From NCBI RefSeq assembly GCF_021431925.1, contig NZ_CP090371.1, forward strand, positions 1,240,001 through 1,304,000: a stretch of 64,000 bases of DNA, in the 5' to 3' direction. The stretch is from Halobaculum sp. CBA1158 (lineage in GTDB: Archaea > Halobacteriota > Halobacteria > Halobacteriales > Haloferacaceae). The translations under genes were made by a program, and so were the position numbers. Below are positions 18,014 to 24,877 of the stretch, one piece after another. The notes below the pieces were generated by a model, which was given only the letters and a program-made list of their open reading frames with translations, searched no databases and was not told the DNA's origin. Position 1 is the stretch's first letter. Every line of letters begins with the position of its first letter.

Positions 18014-18148
18014 TCACGCGGCCGCGCAGTCGACGCAGACGCCGGCGGCCCGGTCGTAGTGGTCGTCGCAGACGACCGCCCCGCACCGCTCACACGAGGC
18101 CGACGCCTCGGCGGTCTCACACACCTGACAGAGTTCGCTCGCGTGCAT
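18014..18148 (-). CDS. Small zinc-finger protein (44 residues)
   Basis: A short gene starting MHASELCQVCETAEASASCE. Cysteines fall in pairs: C7-x2-C10, C19-x2-C22, C27 with H30, and C38-x2-C41, a pattern like HIT or B-box cross-brace zinc fingers. Haloarchaeal genomes carry many such micro-zinc-finger proteins, mostly of unknown role. It faces the histidine kinase tail to tail and is divergent from the J-domain gene. Eight regularly spaced ligands in 44 residues argue against chance. Confidence 0.75.
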   Translation of the reverse strand: MHASELCQVCETAEASASCERCGAVVCDDHYDRAAGVCVDCAAA

Positions 18149-18217
18149 GATCGTCGCGGCGTACCCGGCGCGAGCACTTGGTCGCTGCGACGGTTCCCGC
18201 GGAGAGCCGGCGAGGGG

Positions 18218-18223
18218 TTTACG
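18218..18223 (+). promoter_or_regulatory. TATA-like element of the J-domain gene
   Basis: TTTACG lies 26 bases before the GTG at 18247 and is the main reason for choosing that start over ATG 18178, which overlaps this promoter. Confidence 0.4.
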
Positions 18224-18246
18224 GTCGCTCGCCGCCGAGTCGGGGT

Positions 18247-18804
18247 GTGGACCGCGACGTACTGATCCTCGGGATCGCGGCCGTGCTCGGCGGGCTATCG
18301 GTGACGCTCGCGATGGTGGGCATCGCCCGCTCGCCGTTCGTGCTGATCGTGGCGGTCCCCCTCGCCGCGGCCGCCTACTTCATGTGGTACCAGGCCTCGG
18401 GTCGGATGCGCGAACGCCTCCACGAGCGGGCGAGTCGCGAGCGCGCGGCCGCCGACGCCGCGGAAGGGGCTCGGGGGGCCCGATCCCGGTTCGCCCGCGA
18501 GGCCCGCGCCCGGATGGGCGACGGCGGCCGCGTCGGCGCGAACGGTCGACGGCGGCAGGCCGGCCCGCGCGGTCCGAACGGTCGCCGCGGTCGCGGCCCG
18601 ACGGGCGGGGCGTCGATGACCGGCAACGCGGGGATGCCGCCCGGAGACGCCCGCCGGACGCTCGGCGTCGACGCCGACGCCTCGGAGTCGGCGGTGAAGT
18701 CCGCCTACCGCGAGCGCGTCAAGGAGACCCACCCCGACTCCGGCGGCGACGAGGAGGAGTTCAAGCGCGTCAACCGCGCGTACGAGGTTCTGACGGAGGA
18801 GTGA
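18247..18804 (+). CDS. Membrane-anchored J-domain protein
   Basis: 185 residues from the GTG at 18247. Two hydrophobic helices (about residues 5-45) anchor the protein. A basic, Arg/Gly-rich middle (50-130) with repeated NGRRG-like stretches follows. The C-terminal J domain is compact (DARRTLGVDADASESAVKSA) and keeps the HPD motif in KETHPDSGGDEEEFKRVN. J domains stimulate DnaK ATPase; the layout resembles single-pass J proteins that recruit DnaK to a membrane site. No dnaK gene is nearby. The stop codon sits in a 19-bp tandem repeat. Confidence 0.82.
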   Translation: MDRDVLILGIAAVLGGLSVTLAMVGIARSPFVLIVAVPLAAAAYFMWYQASGRMRERLHERASRERAAADAAEGARGARSRFAREARARMGDGGRVGANGRRRQAGPRGPNGRRGRGPTGGASMTGNAGMPPGDARRTLGVDADASESAVKSAYRERVKETHPDSGGDEEEFKRVNRAYEVLTEE

Positions 18805-18852
18805 GTTCCGAAACGAGGAGTGAGTTCCGAAACGAGGAGTGAGCTCCTGGAT
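18796..18852 (+). repeat. 19-bp tandem repeats over the J-domain gene stop codon
   Basis: Two identical units GAGGAGTGAGTTCCGAAAC (18796-18814 and 18815-18833), a degenerate third (18834-18852) and the start of a fourth. The TGA at 18802-18804 is the stop codon of the upstream gene. Confidence 0.88.
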
Positions 18853-18993
18853 GAGGAGTGTGGTCTGACCGAAGAGCGATGGCAGTTTGAACCCCTTCTG
18901 GCGGCCCGTGGCGAACTCGTCGTTGTCCGACAGATCCTCTCCGTTCCCCCTCCGCCAGCCCCGTGTGAATGAGACGCATACGCGTGAAAACCG

Positions 18994-18999
18994 TTATAC
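18994..18999 (+). promoter_or_regulatory. TATA box of the GTPBP1-like gene
   Basis: TTATAC lies about 27 bases before the ATG at 19023, which supports that start over an upstream in-frame ATG at 18969. Confidence 0.55.
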
Positions 19000-19022
19000 T
19001 GACTCACCCCTACCCCTCGGCC

Positions 19023-20645
19023 ATGGGCGCTGACCGGGCCGTGCTCCGCCGGACCATCGAGCGCGGCGAGGAGGAAGGCGGGAACGTCGAGTTCAAGACG
19101 CGGCTCACCCGCGAGGTCCACCTCGCGGAGGGACGCATGGAGTCGCTCGCGGCGCAGCTTCGCCACCGGGTGCTCTCGGGGGACGGCGAGGCGCTGTACG
19201 TGGTCGGCGTCACCGACGACGGCGGCATCGCCGGCATCGCCCCGACCGCCTTCTCGGAGTCGATGGACGTGCTCTCGCTGTTGGCCGAGGAGGCCGACGC
19301 GCACATCCACGAGGTGGAAACGTGGGCCGCCGGCGACGGCGAGGCTGAGGGCGGACTGGTCGGCCTGGCGACGGTGCGCGAGGGCGCGGCGCTGGAGGCG
19401 GACGACGACCACATCGTCGTCGGGACCGCGGGCCACGTCGACCACGGGAAGTCGACGCTCGTCGGGACGCTCGTCACCGGACAGGCCGACGACGGCGAGG
19501 GCGGCACCCGGTCGTACCTCGACGTGCAGCCCCACGAGATGGAGCGCGGGCTCTCGGCGGATCTGAGCTACGGCGTGTACGGCTTCGACGACGAGGGGCC
19601 GGTCCGAATGGACAACCCGGACCGCAAGAGCGACCGCGCCAGGGTGGTCGAGGAGGCGGACCGACTCGTCTCGTTCGTCGACACCGTCGGCCACGAGCCG
19701 TGGCTCCGGACGACGATCCGCGGACTGGTCGGCCAGAAACTCGACTACGGGCTGCTCACGGTCGCGGCCGACGACGGGCCGACGAAGACCACCCGCGAGC
19801 ACCTCGGCATCCTGCTCGCGATGGAACTGCCGACGATCGTCGCGATCACCAAGGTCGACGCCCCGCCCGAGGAGCGCGTGCTGGAGGTCGAGCGCGCGGT
19901 CGAGTCGATGCTCAGGGACGTGGGCAAGACTCCCCTCAGGGTCGAGCGTCACGGCGTCGCCGCCGCTGTCGAGGAGATCGGCGACGGCGTCGTCCCCGTG
20001 TTGCAGACGTCGGCGGTGACCAAGCGGGGCCTGGGCGACCTCGACAGGATGCTCGAGTCGCTGCCGAAGCGCGCCGACAACGCCGACGGCGACTTCCGGA
20101 TGTACATCGACCGCACCTACGACGTGAAGGGCGTGGGCGCGGTCGCCTCCGGCACGATCCGGTCGGGCGAGGTGGAGGCTGGCGACGAACTCCTCCTGGG
20201 GCCGATGCCGGACGGTTCCTTCCGCGAGGTCGAAGTCCGCTCCATCGAGATGCACTACCACCGCGTCGACAAGGCCAGCGCCGGCCGGATCGTCGGCATC
20301 GCGCTCAAGGGCGTCCGGGAGGCGGAGATCGAACGCGGGATGGCGCTGGTCCCCCGCGACGCCGACCCCGAGCCGGTCCGCTCGTTCGACGCGGAGGTGA
20401 TGGTGCTCAACCACCCGACGCGGATCCGCGAGGGGTACGAGCCGGTCGTCCACCTGGAGACCGTCAGCGAGGCCGCGGTCTTCCACCCGGAGGGCGGCCG
20501 CCTGCTCCCCGGCGACACCGGCGAGACGGAGGTCCGATTCAAGTTCCGCCCGTACCTCATCGAGGAGGGCCAGCGGTTCGTCTTCCGCGAGGGTCAAAGC
20601 AAGGGCGTCGGCACGGTCACGGGCGTGCACTACGCCGACGACTGA
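19023..20645 (+). CDS. GTPBP1/GTPBP2-like translational GTPase
   Basis: 540 residues from the ATG at 19023 (MGADRAVLRRTIERGEEEGG). The N-terminal 130 residues resemble the archaeal GTPBP1 leader. The GTPase domain has G1 GHVDHGKST (137-145), the PHEMERGLSADLSYGVYGF switch segment, DTVGHE (G3) and ITKVD (G4). Domains II and III of the EF-Tu type follow, with DVKGVGAVASGTIRSGEVEA and the C-terminal RFKFRPYLIEEGQRFVFREG. Eukaryotic GTPBP1 is linked to mRNA decay and ribosome rescue; the archaeal role is not established. It stands alone. Confidence 0.88.
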   Translation: MGADRAVLRRTIERGEEEGGNVEFKTRLTREVHLAEGRMESLAAQLRHRVLSGDGEALYVVGVTDDGGIAGIAPTAFSESMDVLSLLAEEADAHIHEVETWAAGDGEAEGGLVGLATVREGAALEADDDHIVVGTAGHVDHGKSTLVGTLVTGQADDGEGGTRSYLDVQPHEMERGLSADLSYGVYGFDDEGPVRMDNPDRKSDRARVVEEADRLVSFVDTVGHEPWLRTTIRGLVGQKLDYGLLTVAADDGPTKTTREHLGILLAMELPTIVAITKVDAPPEERVLEVERAVESMLRDVGKTPLRVERHGVAAAVEEIGDGVVPVLQTSAVTKRGLGDLDRMLESLPKRADNADGDFRMYIDRTYDVKGVGAVASGTIRSGEVEAGDELLLGPMPDGSFREVEVRSIEMHYHRVDKASAGRIVGIALKGVREAEIERGMALVPRDADPEPVRSFDAEVMVLNHPTRIREGYEPVVHLETVSEAAVFHPEGGRLLPGDTGETEVRFKFRPYLIEEGQRFVFREGQSKGVGTVTGVHYADD

Positions 20646-21192
20646 CACCGCTTTGACTCTGTTGAGGCGTTTTGTTAGACGTGGTTCTTCATGAAATCGC
20701 CGTTGGGTAGGGTTGCGAATTTACTGGATAGGCTGGATATGTCGAGGTGAGCTACCAATCACTTGTATCGGGAGAAGGGCATAACGGCCAAGCCGAACGA
20801 CGAGAGTAATTTTTTATATCCGGATAGCAACAAGTGAGATTGCTGTGAACAACGGCTCCAGGTCGAACACCTTAGTCGTCGCGTAACGGACGCGGTGGGA
20901 AACGGTTCGGCCGGCTCGTCAACTGTGGGCTTCTCGACAGGGAAGTTCGCTGCTTGACACCTGGTTCGCGCTTGCGCTTAGCCGTGCGTGGACCACGATC
21001 TGTGGGTTCCTCATGGAGAGCGTAGCGCGTCTGCCGCCTCGATAGTCAACCGCTATGAGCTGCCGAACCAACAAAAATGATCGAGACATCTCCGGCCTGG
21101 CTGGAGTTCGACCAGAGGAGTCGCTCCCGAAACACAACTGAGCCGATTCGCGACTACGTACTGATTGGCAAATTCTCGCGGGGAACCCGTTG
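20646..21192. other. Intergenic region without a recognised gene
   Basis: 547 bases of mixed composition, more AT-rich than the left flank. No open frame reads like a protein. The stretch 20660-20760 encodes a short peptide start (MKSPLGRVANLLDRLDMSR then stop) that could be the rim of a lost mobile element, but no terminal inverted repeat was found. A T-rich run with TTTTTTATATCC (20807-20822) looks like a promoter without an obvious gene. This marks the left edge of the region that holds the RsmC-like gene. Confidence 0.5.
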
Positions 21193-22320
21193 ATGACGCG
21201 GACCCCATATACTCTACCGCTCGAATCGAGAGTTTCGGAAGGCCCGCAGAGATACCAGTTCCACACCGCCGATGGTGTCTGCTCAAAAGACGCATTCCGG
21301 ACGTCTGAACTGCAACTTCTGGAATCACTATGGGAGGCCGACGTAGGCGATCTGCTCTGTCCCGAGGCAAACTACGGCGTCGTTGGGACTATTCTCTCTG
21401 CAAAAGGAGAATCTGTCCAGATGACTGAGTCGAGTGCTCGAGCGACCCATATTTGTGAGAAAAATATCAGAGAGAACGATGCCGACGCAGAGGTCTCTCT
21501 CTTGGCTGATCTGACGACAGTAGAACGGGAGTTCGATACGGTGGCGTATGCTCCGAAACCGTATACCGCGCTGCCAGTTGGAAAACAACGGATTGCAGAT
21601 TCCCTCGCGGTGTTGCGTACGGGTGGAAGCCTCTACGTGGCGGCATCGAAACAATCCGGATTGACACGGTACAGGGATTGTCTACAGGAACTGGGTGCCA
21701 CGGTTGAGCAAGTGAGTAAGAGTGGAGATTCTCGCCTTCTCAAGGCTACACGCCCGAAGAAGTACAATCCGACAAGCTACGTCTCACCTGAAGTAATACA
21801 AGCGACGATAGATGGGATCGAACCGCGTCTCGTTACTGTCCCGGGCTTGTTTTCGGCCGCAGAGGTAGACCGGGGGACTCGCCTCCTCATGGAATCTGTT
21901 GCAATCGAGGACGGGGAACAGGTACTGGACGTTTGCTGCGGGTACGGGGCCATCGGAGCATACGCGGCGCACGTTGCCGAGTGTGACGTATGGCTCTCGG
22001 ACGACAATAAAATCGCGACAACGTGTGCAGAATGCACGCTTGAGAAGTCAGATGTTGACGGGACAGTTGTGACCGCAGATTGTGTTGAAGGGGTTTCCCA
22101 CCAGACGTTCGACAGAGTACTGTGTAATCCACCGACTCACGCAGGTGAAGGGGTTCTCTCCGAGCTTTTTGCTGGGATTCACGGCGTGCTGGATGACAAC
22201 GGAGTACTCTGTATTGTACATCACGCAGAGCTTGATTTGAGTGATCACCTCTCGCGATTTAGTAGTGTAGAGAGGGGTTGCACGGGAGAGGAACACGTTG
22301 TTCTGGAGGTAACACCGTAG
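21193..22320 (+). CDS. RsmC/RlmG-like class I SAM-dependent methyltransferase
   Basis: 375 residues from the ATG at 21193. The protein is built as two methyltransferase-like halves, as in RsmC and RlmG, which methylate guanine N2 in rRNA. The C-terminal half is the active one by motif: GEQVLDVCCGYGAIGAYAAH (AdoMet motif I, residues about 235-255) and the catalytic CNPPTHAGEG. The N-terminal half has lost these motifs. Base composition is clearly lower in GC than the genes on both sides, which points to transfer. The substrate could also be a small molecule. Confidence 0.75.
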   Translation: MTRTPYTLPLESRVSEGPQRYQFHTADGVCSKDAFRTSELQLLESLWEADVGDLLCPEANYGVVGTILSAKGESVQMTESSARATHICEKNIRENDADAEVSLLADLTTVEREFDTVAYAPKPYTALPVGKQRIADSLAVLRTGGSLYVAASKQSGLTRYRDCLQELGATVEQVSKSGDSRLLKATRPKKYNPTSYVSPEVIQATIDGIEPRLVTVPGLFSAAEVDRGTRLLMESVAIEDGEQVLDVCCGYGAIGAYAAHVAECDVWLSDDNKIATTCAECTLEKSDVDGTVVTADCVEGVSHQTFDRVLCNPPTHAGEGVLSELFAGIHGVLDDNGVLCIVHHAELDLSDHLSRFSSVERGCTGEEHVVLEVTP

Positions 22321-22503
22321 GTAGCGAATAGCCCTGACCGTCGAGAAGAGTCGCCACTCGAATCGGGTCCTCTCTGCCCGTTTGGGTACCTTACCGCTCG
22401 ACAGATCTGCTGTATTTATCGACACCCGCCAAACCCATTACCGCTCGAGAATTCCGATAGAGCCACCGATCTCCGGCTTCGACCGAGATCCCCCGATCCA
22501 GAT

Positions 22504-23211
22504 TCAGTTCATCCCGTCCGCGAGCGTCGCCAGCGACGGCACCCGGACGGCGTCGTCCGGCACCGGCCTGCCGTCGCCGACGAGCACCGCCCGCATCCCG
22601 GCCGCGAGCGCGGCGGCGGCGTCGGACTGGGGCGAGTCGCCGACGTGGACCGCCGCCGAAGCCGGGACACCGAGCGACGAGAGCGCCGACTCGAAGGGCT
22701 CGGCCGCGGGTTTGGCCGGCGCGTCGTGGCCGGCGAACACCACGTCGACGGCGCGGTCTGCGAGGCCGACCGCCCGGACCTTCTCGGCTTGCGCGTCCGG
22801 CGGGCCGTTCGTGACGACCGCGAACGGGACGCCCTGGGCCTCCAGCGCGTCCAGCAGGTCGCGCGCCCCCGGTCGCCACGCCACGTTCGCGTGGTCGCGC
22901 TCGGCGGCGAACGCCCGCGCCACCCTGCGCCCGAGCTCCGGGTCGCGCCCGCGCTCGGCACACAGCGCTGCGAAACACGCCTCTCTGAGCTCCGCCATCG
23001 AGTCGGTTCGGTTGTTGAACTCGGCGAAGCGATCGTAGTACGCGTCAACCTCGAACGCCGGATCGACGCCGACGGCGTCGAAGGCGGCCCTCAGCACGGC
23101 TCCCGGCGACCGTCGGTAGGCGACGAGCGTGTCGTCGAGGTCGAACGTCACCGCCGCGGCGTCGGTGAGGACGTCGGCGACCGCGCCGTCGCCGGACGGG
23201 CTATCGGGCAT
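22504..23211 (-). CDS. HAD-superfamily hydrolase
   Basis: 235 residues from the ATG at 23211. All four HAD motifs are visible: FDLDDTLVAYRRS (I, nucleophile Asp), VVTNGPPD (II), the Lys of AKPAAEPFESAL (III) and HVGDSPQSDAAAA (IV). A helical cap of about 80 residues between motifs I and II makes it subclass I, like phosphoglycolate phosphatase and haloacid dehalogenases. The substrate is unknown. The start overlaps the upstream gene by 11 bases. An alternative start at 23244 would lengthen the overlap. Confidence 0.9.
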   Translation of the reverse strand: MPDSPSGDGAVADVLTDAAAVTFDLDDTLVAYRRSPGAVLRAAFDAVGVDPAFEVDAYYDRFAEFNNRTDSMAELREACFAALCAERGRDPELGRRVARAFAAERDHANVAWRPGARDLLDALEAQGVPFAVVTNGPPDAQAEKVRAVGLADRAVDVVFAGHDAPAKPAAEPFESALSSLGVPASAAVHVGDSPQSDAAAALAAGMRAVLVGDGRPVPDDAVRVPSLATLADGMN

Positions 23212-23716
23212 CGTCGCGGAGGGCGGAGAGTGCGTCGGTGGCAACGTACCGTCCGTCCCGGCGCTCGGCGAGATCGAGCAGGAGAAACCATCCCAGCAGG
23301 AACTCGACCCGTTCGCGCCACACCGCCTCCCAGTCGTCGGTGCGGTAGCGCTCCCACTCGGGCACGCGGTCGACGAACCCCGCGAACGCCTCGTCGGCGG
23401 TCAGCGACTCGGATTCGGTCAGGGCGTCGCCCACGTCGCTCGCGCCGTACACCCCCGACAGCAGGTGCTCGCGGAGGTGCTCGGCGGTCGGCTCCGCGCG
23501 GATCCGACGGAAGCCGTCGGGCGTCTCCTCCGCGAGTCCGACGGCTCGCAGGAAGGTGAGCCACGTCCGAGCCACGTCGCGCGAGCGGAACCCGACCCGG
23601 CGCATCAGGCGGGCACAGCAGTCGTCCTCGCTGCCCGGCACCAGCGGGACGGCGGCGTGGGCGTCGGCGACGAGCCCGAGCGACTCGGGCGGTTCGGGGA
23701 CCAGCTTGAACTTCAT
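23201..23716 (-). CDS. Haloarchaeal protein of unknown function
   Basis: 171 residues starting MKFKLVPEPPESLGLVADAH. I do not recognise the family. The middle (about residues 35-75, LMRRVGFRSRDVARTWLTFL then GLAEETPDGFRRI) could be a winged-helix fold, and the C-terminal half has a run WRERVEFLLGWFLLLDLAER with a hydrophobic helix. It lies between mch and the HAD gene on the same strand, 9 bases after mch, and overlaps the HAD gene, so it is probably cotranscribed. Confidence 0.8.
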   Translation of the reverse strand: MKFKLVPEPPESLGLVADAHAAVPLVPGSEDDCCARLMRRVGFRSRDVARTWLTFLRAVGLAEETPDGFRRIRAEPTAEHLREHLLSGVYGASDVGDALTESESLTADEAFAGFVDRVPEWERYRTDDWEAVWRERVEFLLGWFLLLDLAERRDGRYVATDALSALRDDAR

Positions 23717-23725
23717 CGGTCGCGT

Positions 23726-24661
23726 TCAGCGGTAGTCGAACGACTCGGCCAGCAGGTCCTCGCGCGTCTCCCCGAGCGCGTACGTCGGCCCGTCGAGCAC
23801 GTCGACGGTGACGGCGGCGGGCGCGAACACGCCCTCGTCGAGCTCGTAGAAGTCGTACTCCGCGTCGGCGAACACGTCGGCGAACGGACGGCCGTACTCG
23901 TCGGCCGCGCTGGAGGGGAGTTCGTCGAACCGGTCGAACTCCTCGCTCACGGTGAGGTGGACCTCGCCGCCGTACGCCAGGGCGTCGTTCGTTCGCCCCA
24001 TCGCCTCGGTCTCGTCGTAGCTGACCGGCGCGACGGGGGCGCTCCCCGCGACGGACTTCACGTTCTCCGGGTCGTAGCCCAGTTCGAACAGCCGGAAGAC
24101 GGCCAACTCGGCGGCGCGGGCGGCCGCGGTGACGCTGCCGGCGGTCGACCCGAGCGCGGTCGTCGGGAGGTAGACGGCCTGCGCGTTCACGTTCGCCCGT
24201 TCCGCGACGTGTTCGGCCACGGCGTCGCCGGGGAGCGTCGCGCTCTCGACGCACAGCACCGTGAGGTCGAACTCGTCGTAGTAGCCCAGCGCCTGGTACT
24301 CGCGCTCCTCGCCCACGAGCGCGCGGGCGGGCCCGGAACCGAGCCCGGCGAAGCCGTCGAGATCGAGCTCCCAGCCGGCCTTCTGCGATCCCAGCAGGGC
24401 GATCCCGGGGTGGTCGGTCGTCAGCTCCACGTGCGGGGTCGGCGTCCCGTCGACGCGACCCATCCGGGTCTGCACGGTCGCGAGGCCGGCGGTCTGTATC
24501 TCCGCGAGGAGGAGGCCGGCCTCGAGGCCGCCGTCGGCGTCGACGCCGAAGTCGACGACCGTCGCGCCCGAGTCCAGTTCGTAGGCGGCGACGTTCAGCT
24601 CGTCGGCGAAGTCGAGCGCCTCGTCGACCAGCTCCACCGCCATGCGATTGAGGCTGTCCAT
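23726..24661 (-). CDS. mch: Methenyltetrahydromethanopterin cyclohydrolase
   Basis: 311 residues, the normal Mch length. Mch interconverts methenyl- and formyl-pterin in C1 metabolism; in haloarchaea, which do not make methane, it is thought to serve folate-linked one-carbon transfer. Family stretches include GLEAGLLLAEIQTAGLATVQ, HPGIALLGSQKAGWEL, LGSGPARAL and PENVKSVAGSAPVAPVSYDE followed by MGRTNDALAYGG. It is the first gene of a three-gene minus-strand unit. Confidence 0.93.
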   Translation of the reverse strand: MDSLNRMAVELVDEALDFADELNVAAYELDSGATVVDFGVDADGGLEAGLLLAEIQTAGLATVQTRMGRVDGTPTPHVELTTDHPGIALLGSQKAGWELDLDGFAGLGSGPARALVGEEREYQALGYYDEFDLTVLCVESATLPGDAVAEHVAERANVNAQAVYLPTTALGSTAGSVTAAARAAELAVFRLFELGYDPENVKSVAGSAPVAPVSYDETEAMGRTNDALAYGGEVHLTVSEEFDRFDELPSSAADEYGRPFADVFADAEYDFYELDEGVFAPAAVTVDVLDGPTYALGETREDLLAESFDYR

Positions 24662-24683
24662 GGCCGGGCTTGGGCGGCATCCC

Positions 24684-24690
24684 GGTTAAG
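24684..24690 (-). promoter_or_regulatory. TATA-like element of mch
   Basis: CTTAACC on the minus strand lies about 26 bases before the mch ATG at 24661. Confidence 0.45.
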
Positions 24691-24753
24691 TTCGGTCTTG
24701 TGCGACCGTCGCCGAAGTCGCCGGCCGCGGGGAGACGGGTCCGATACGCAGTC

Positions 24754-24869
24754 GTGGGCGGTGCGGCACGAAGCCCTCGGCGCCGTCCATCCGAGCCGGC
24801 TTCGCTGACCGTTCCTGTGGGCGGAGCGGCACAAGGACCTCGCCGCCGTCTCCCCGAGCCGGCTTTGCC
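24754..24869 (+). repeat. Two diverged copies of a 53-bp repeat, 63-bp period
   Basis: Copies at 24754-24806 and 24817-24869 begin GTGGGCGG and end in GAGCCGGCTT; about 42 of 53 positions agree by eye. They fill the mch-gltB spacer. The block looks like a member of the GC-rich intergenic repeats that are scattered in haloarchaeal genomes. Confidence 0.6.
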
Positions 24870-24874
24870 GGCTC
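24856..24874 (-). terminator. Hairpin just after gltB
   Basis: A perfect 8-bp stem, GAGCCGGC/GCCGGCTC with a 3-base loop, begins 3 bases beyond the gltB stop codon. No T run follows on the minus strand, so it may act as an RNA 3'-end or a roadblock rather than a classic archaeal terminator. Confidence 0.4.
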
Positions 24875-24877
24875 GCG

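Noticed and set aside
20660-20760. Possible IS end or transposase start (MKSPLGRVANLLDRLDMSR)
   Set aside because: Too short and without inverted repeats or a recognisable transposase motif; reported only as part of an intergenic region.
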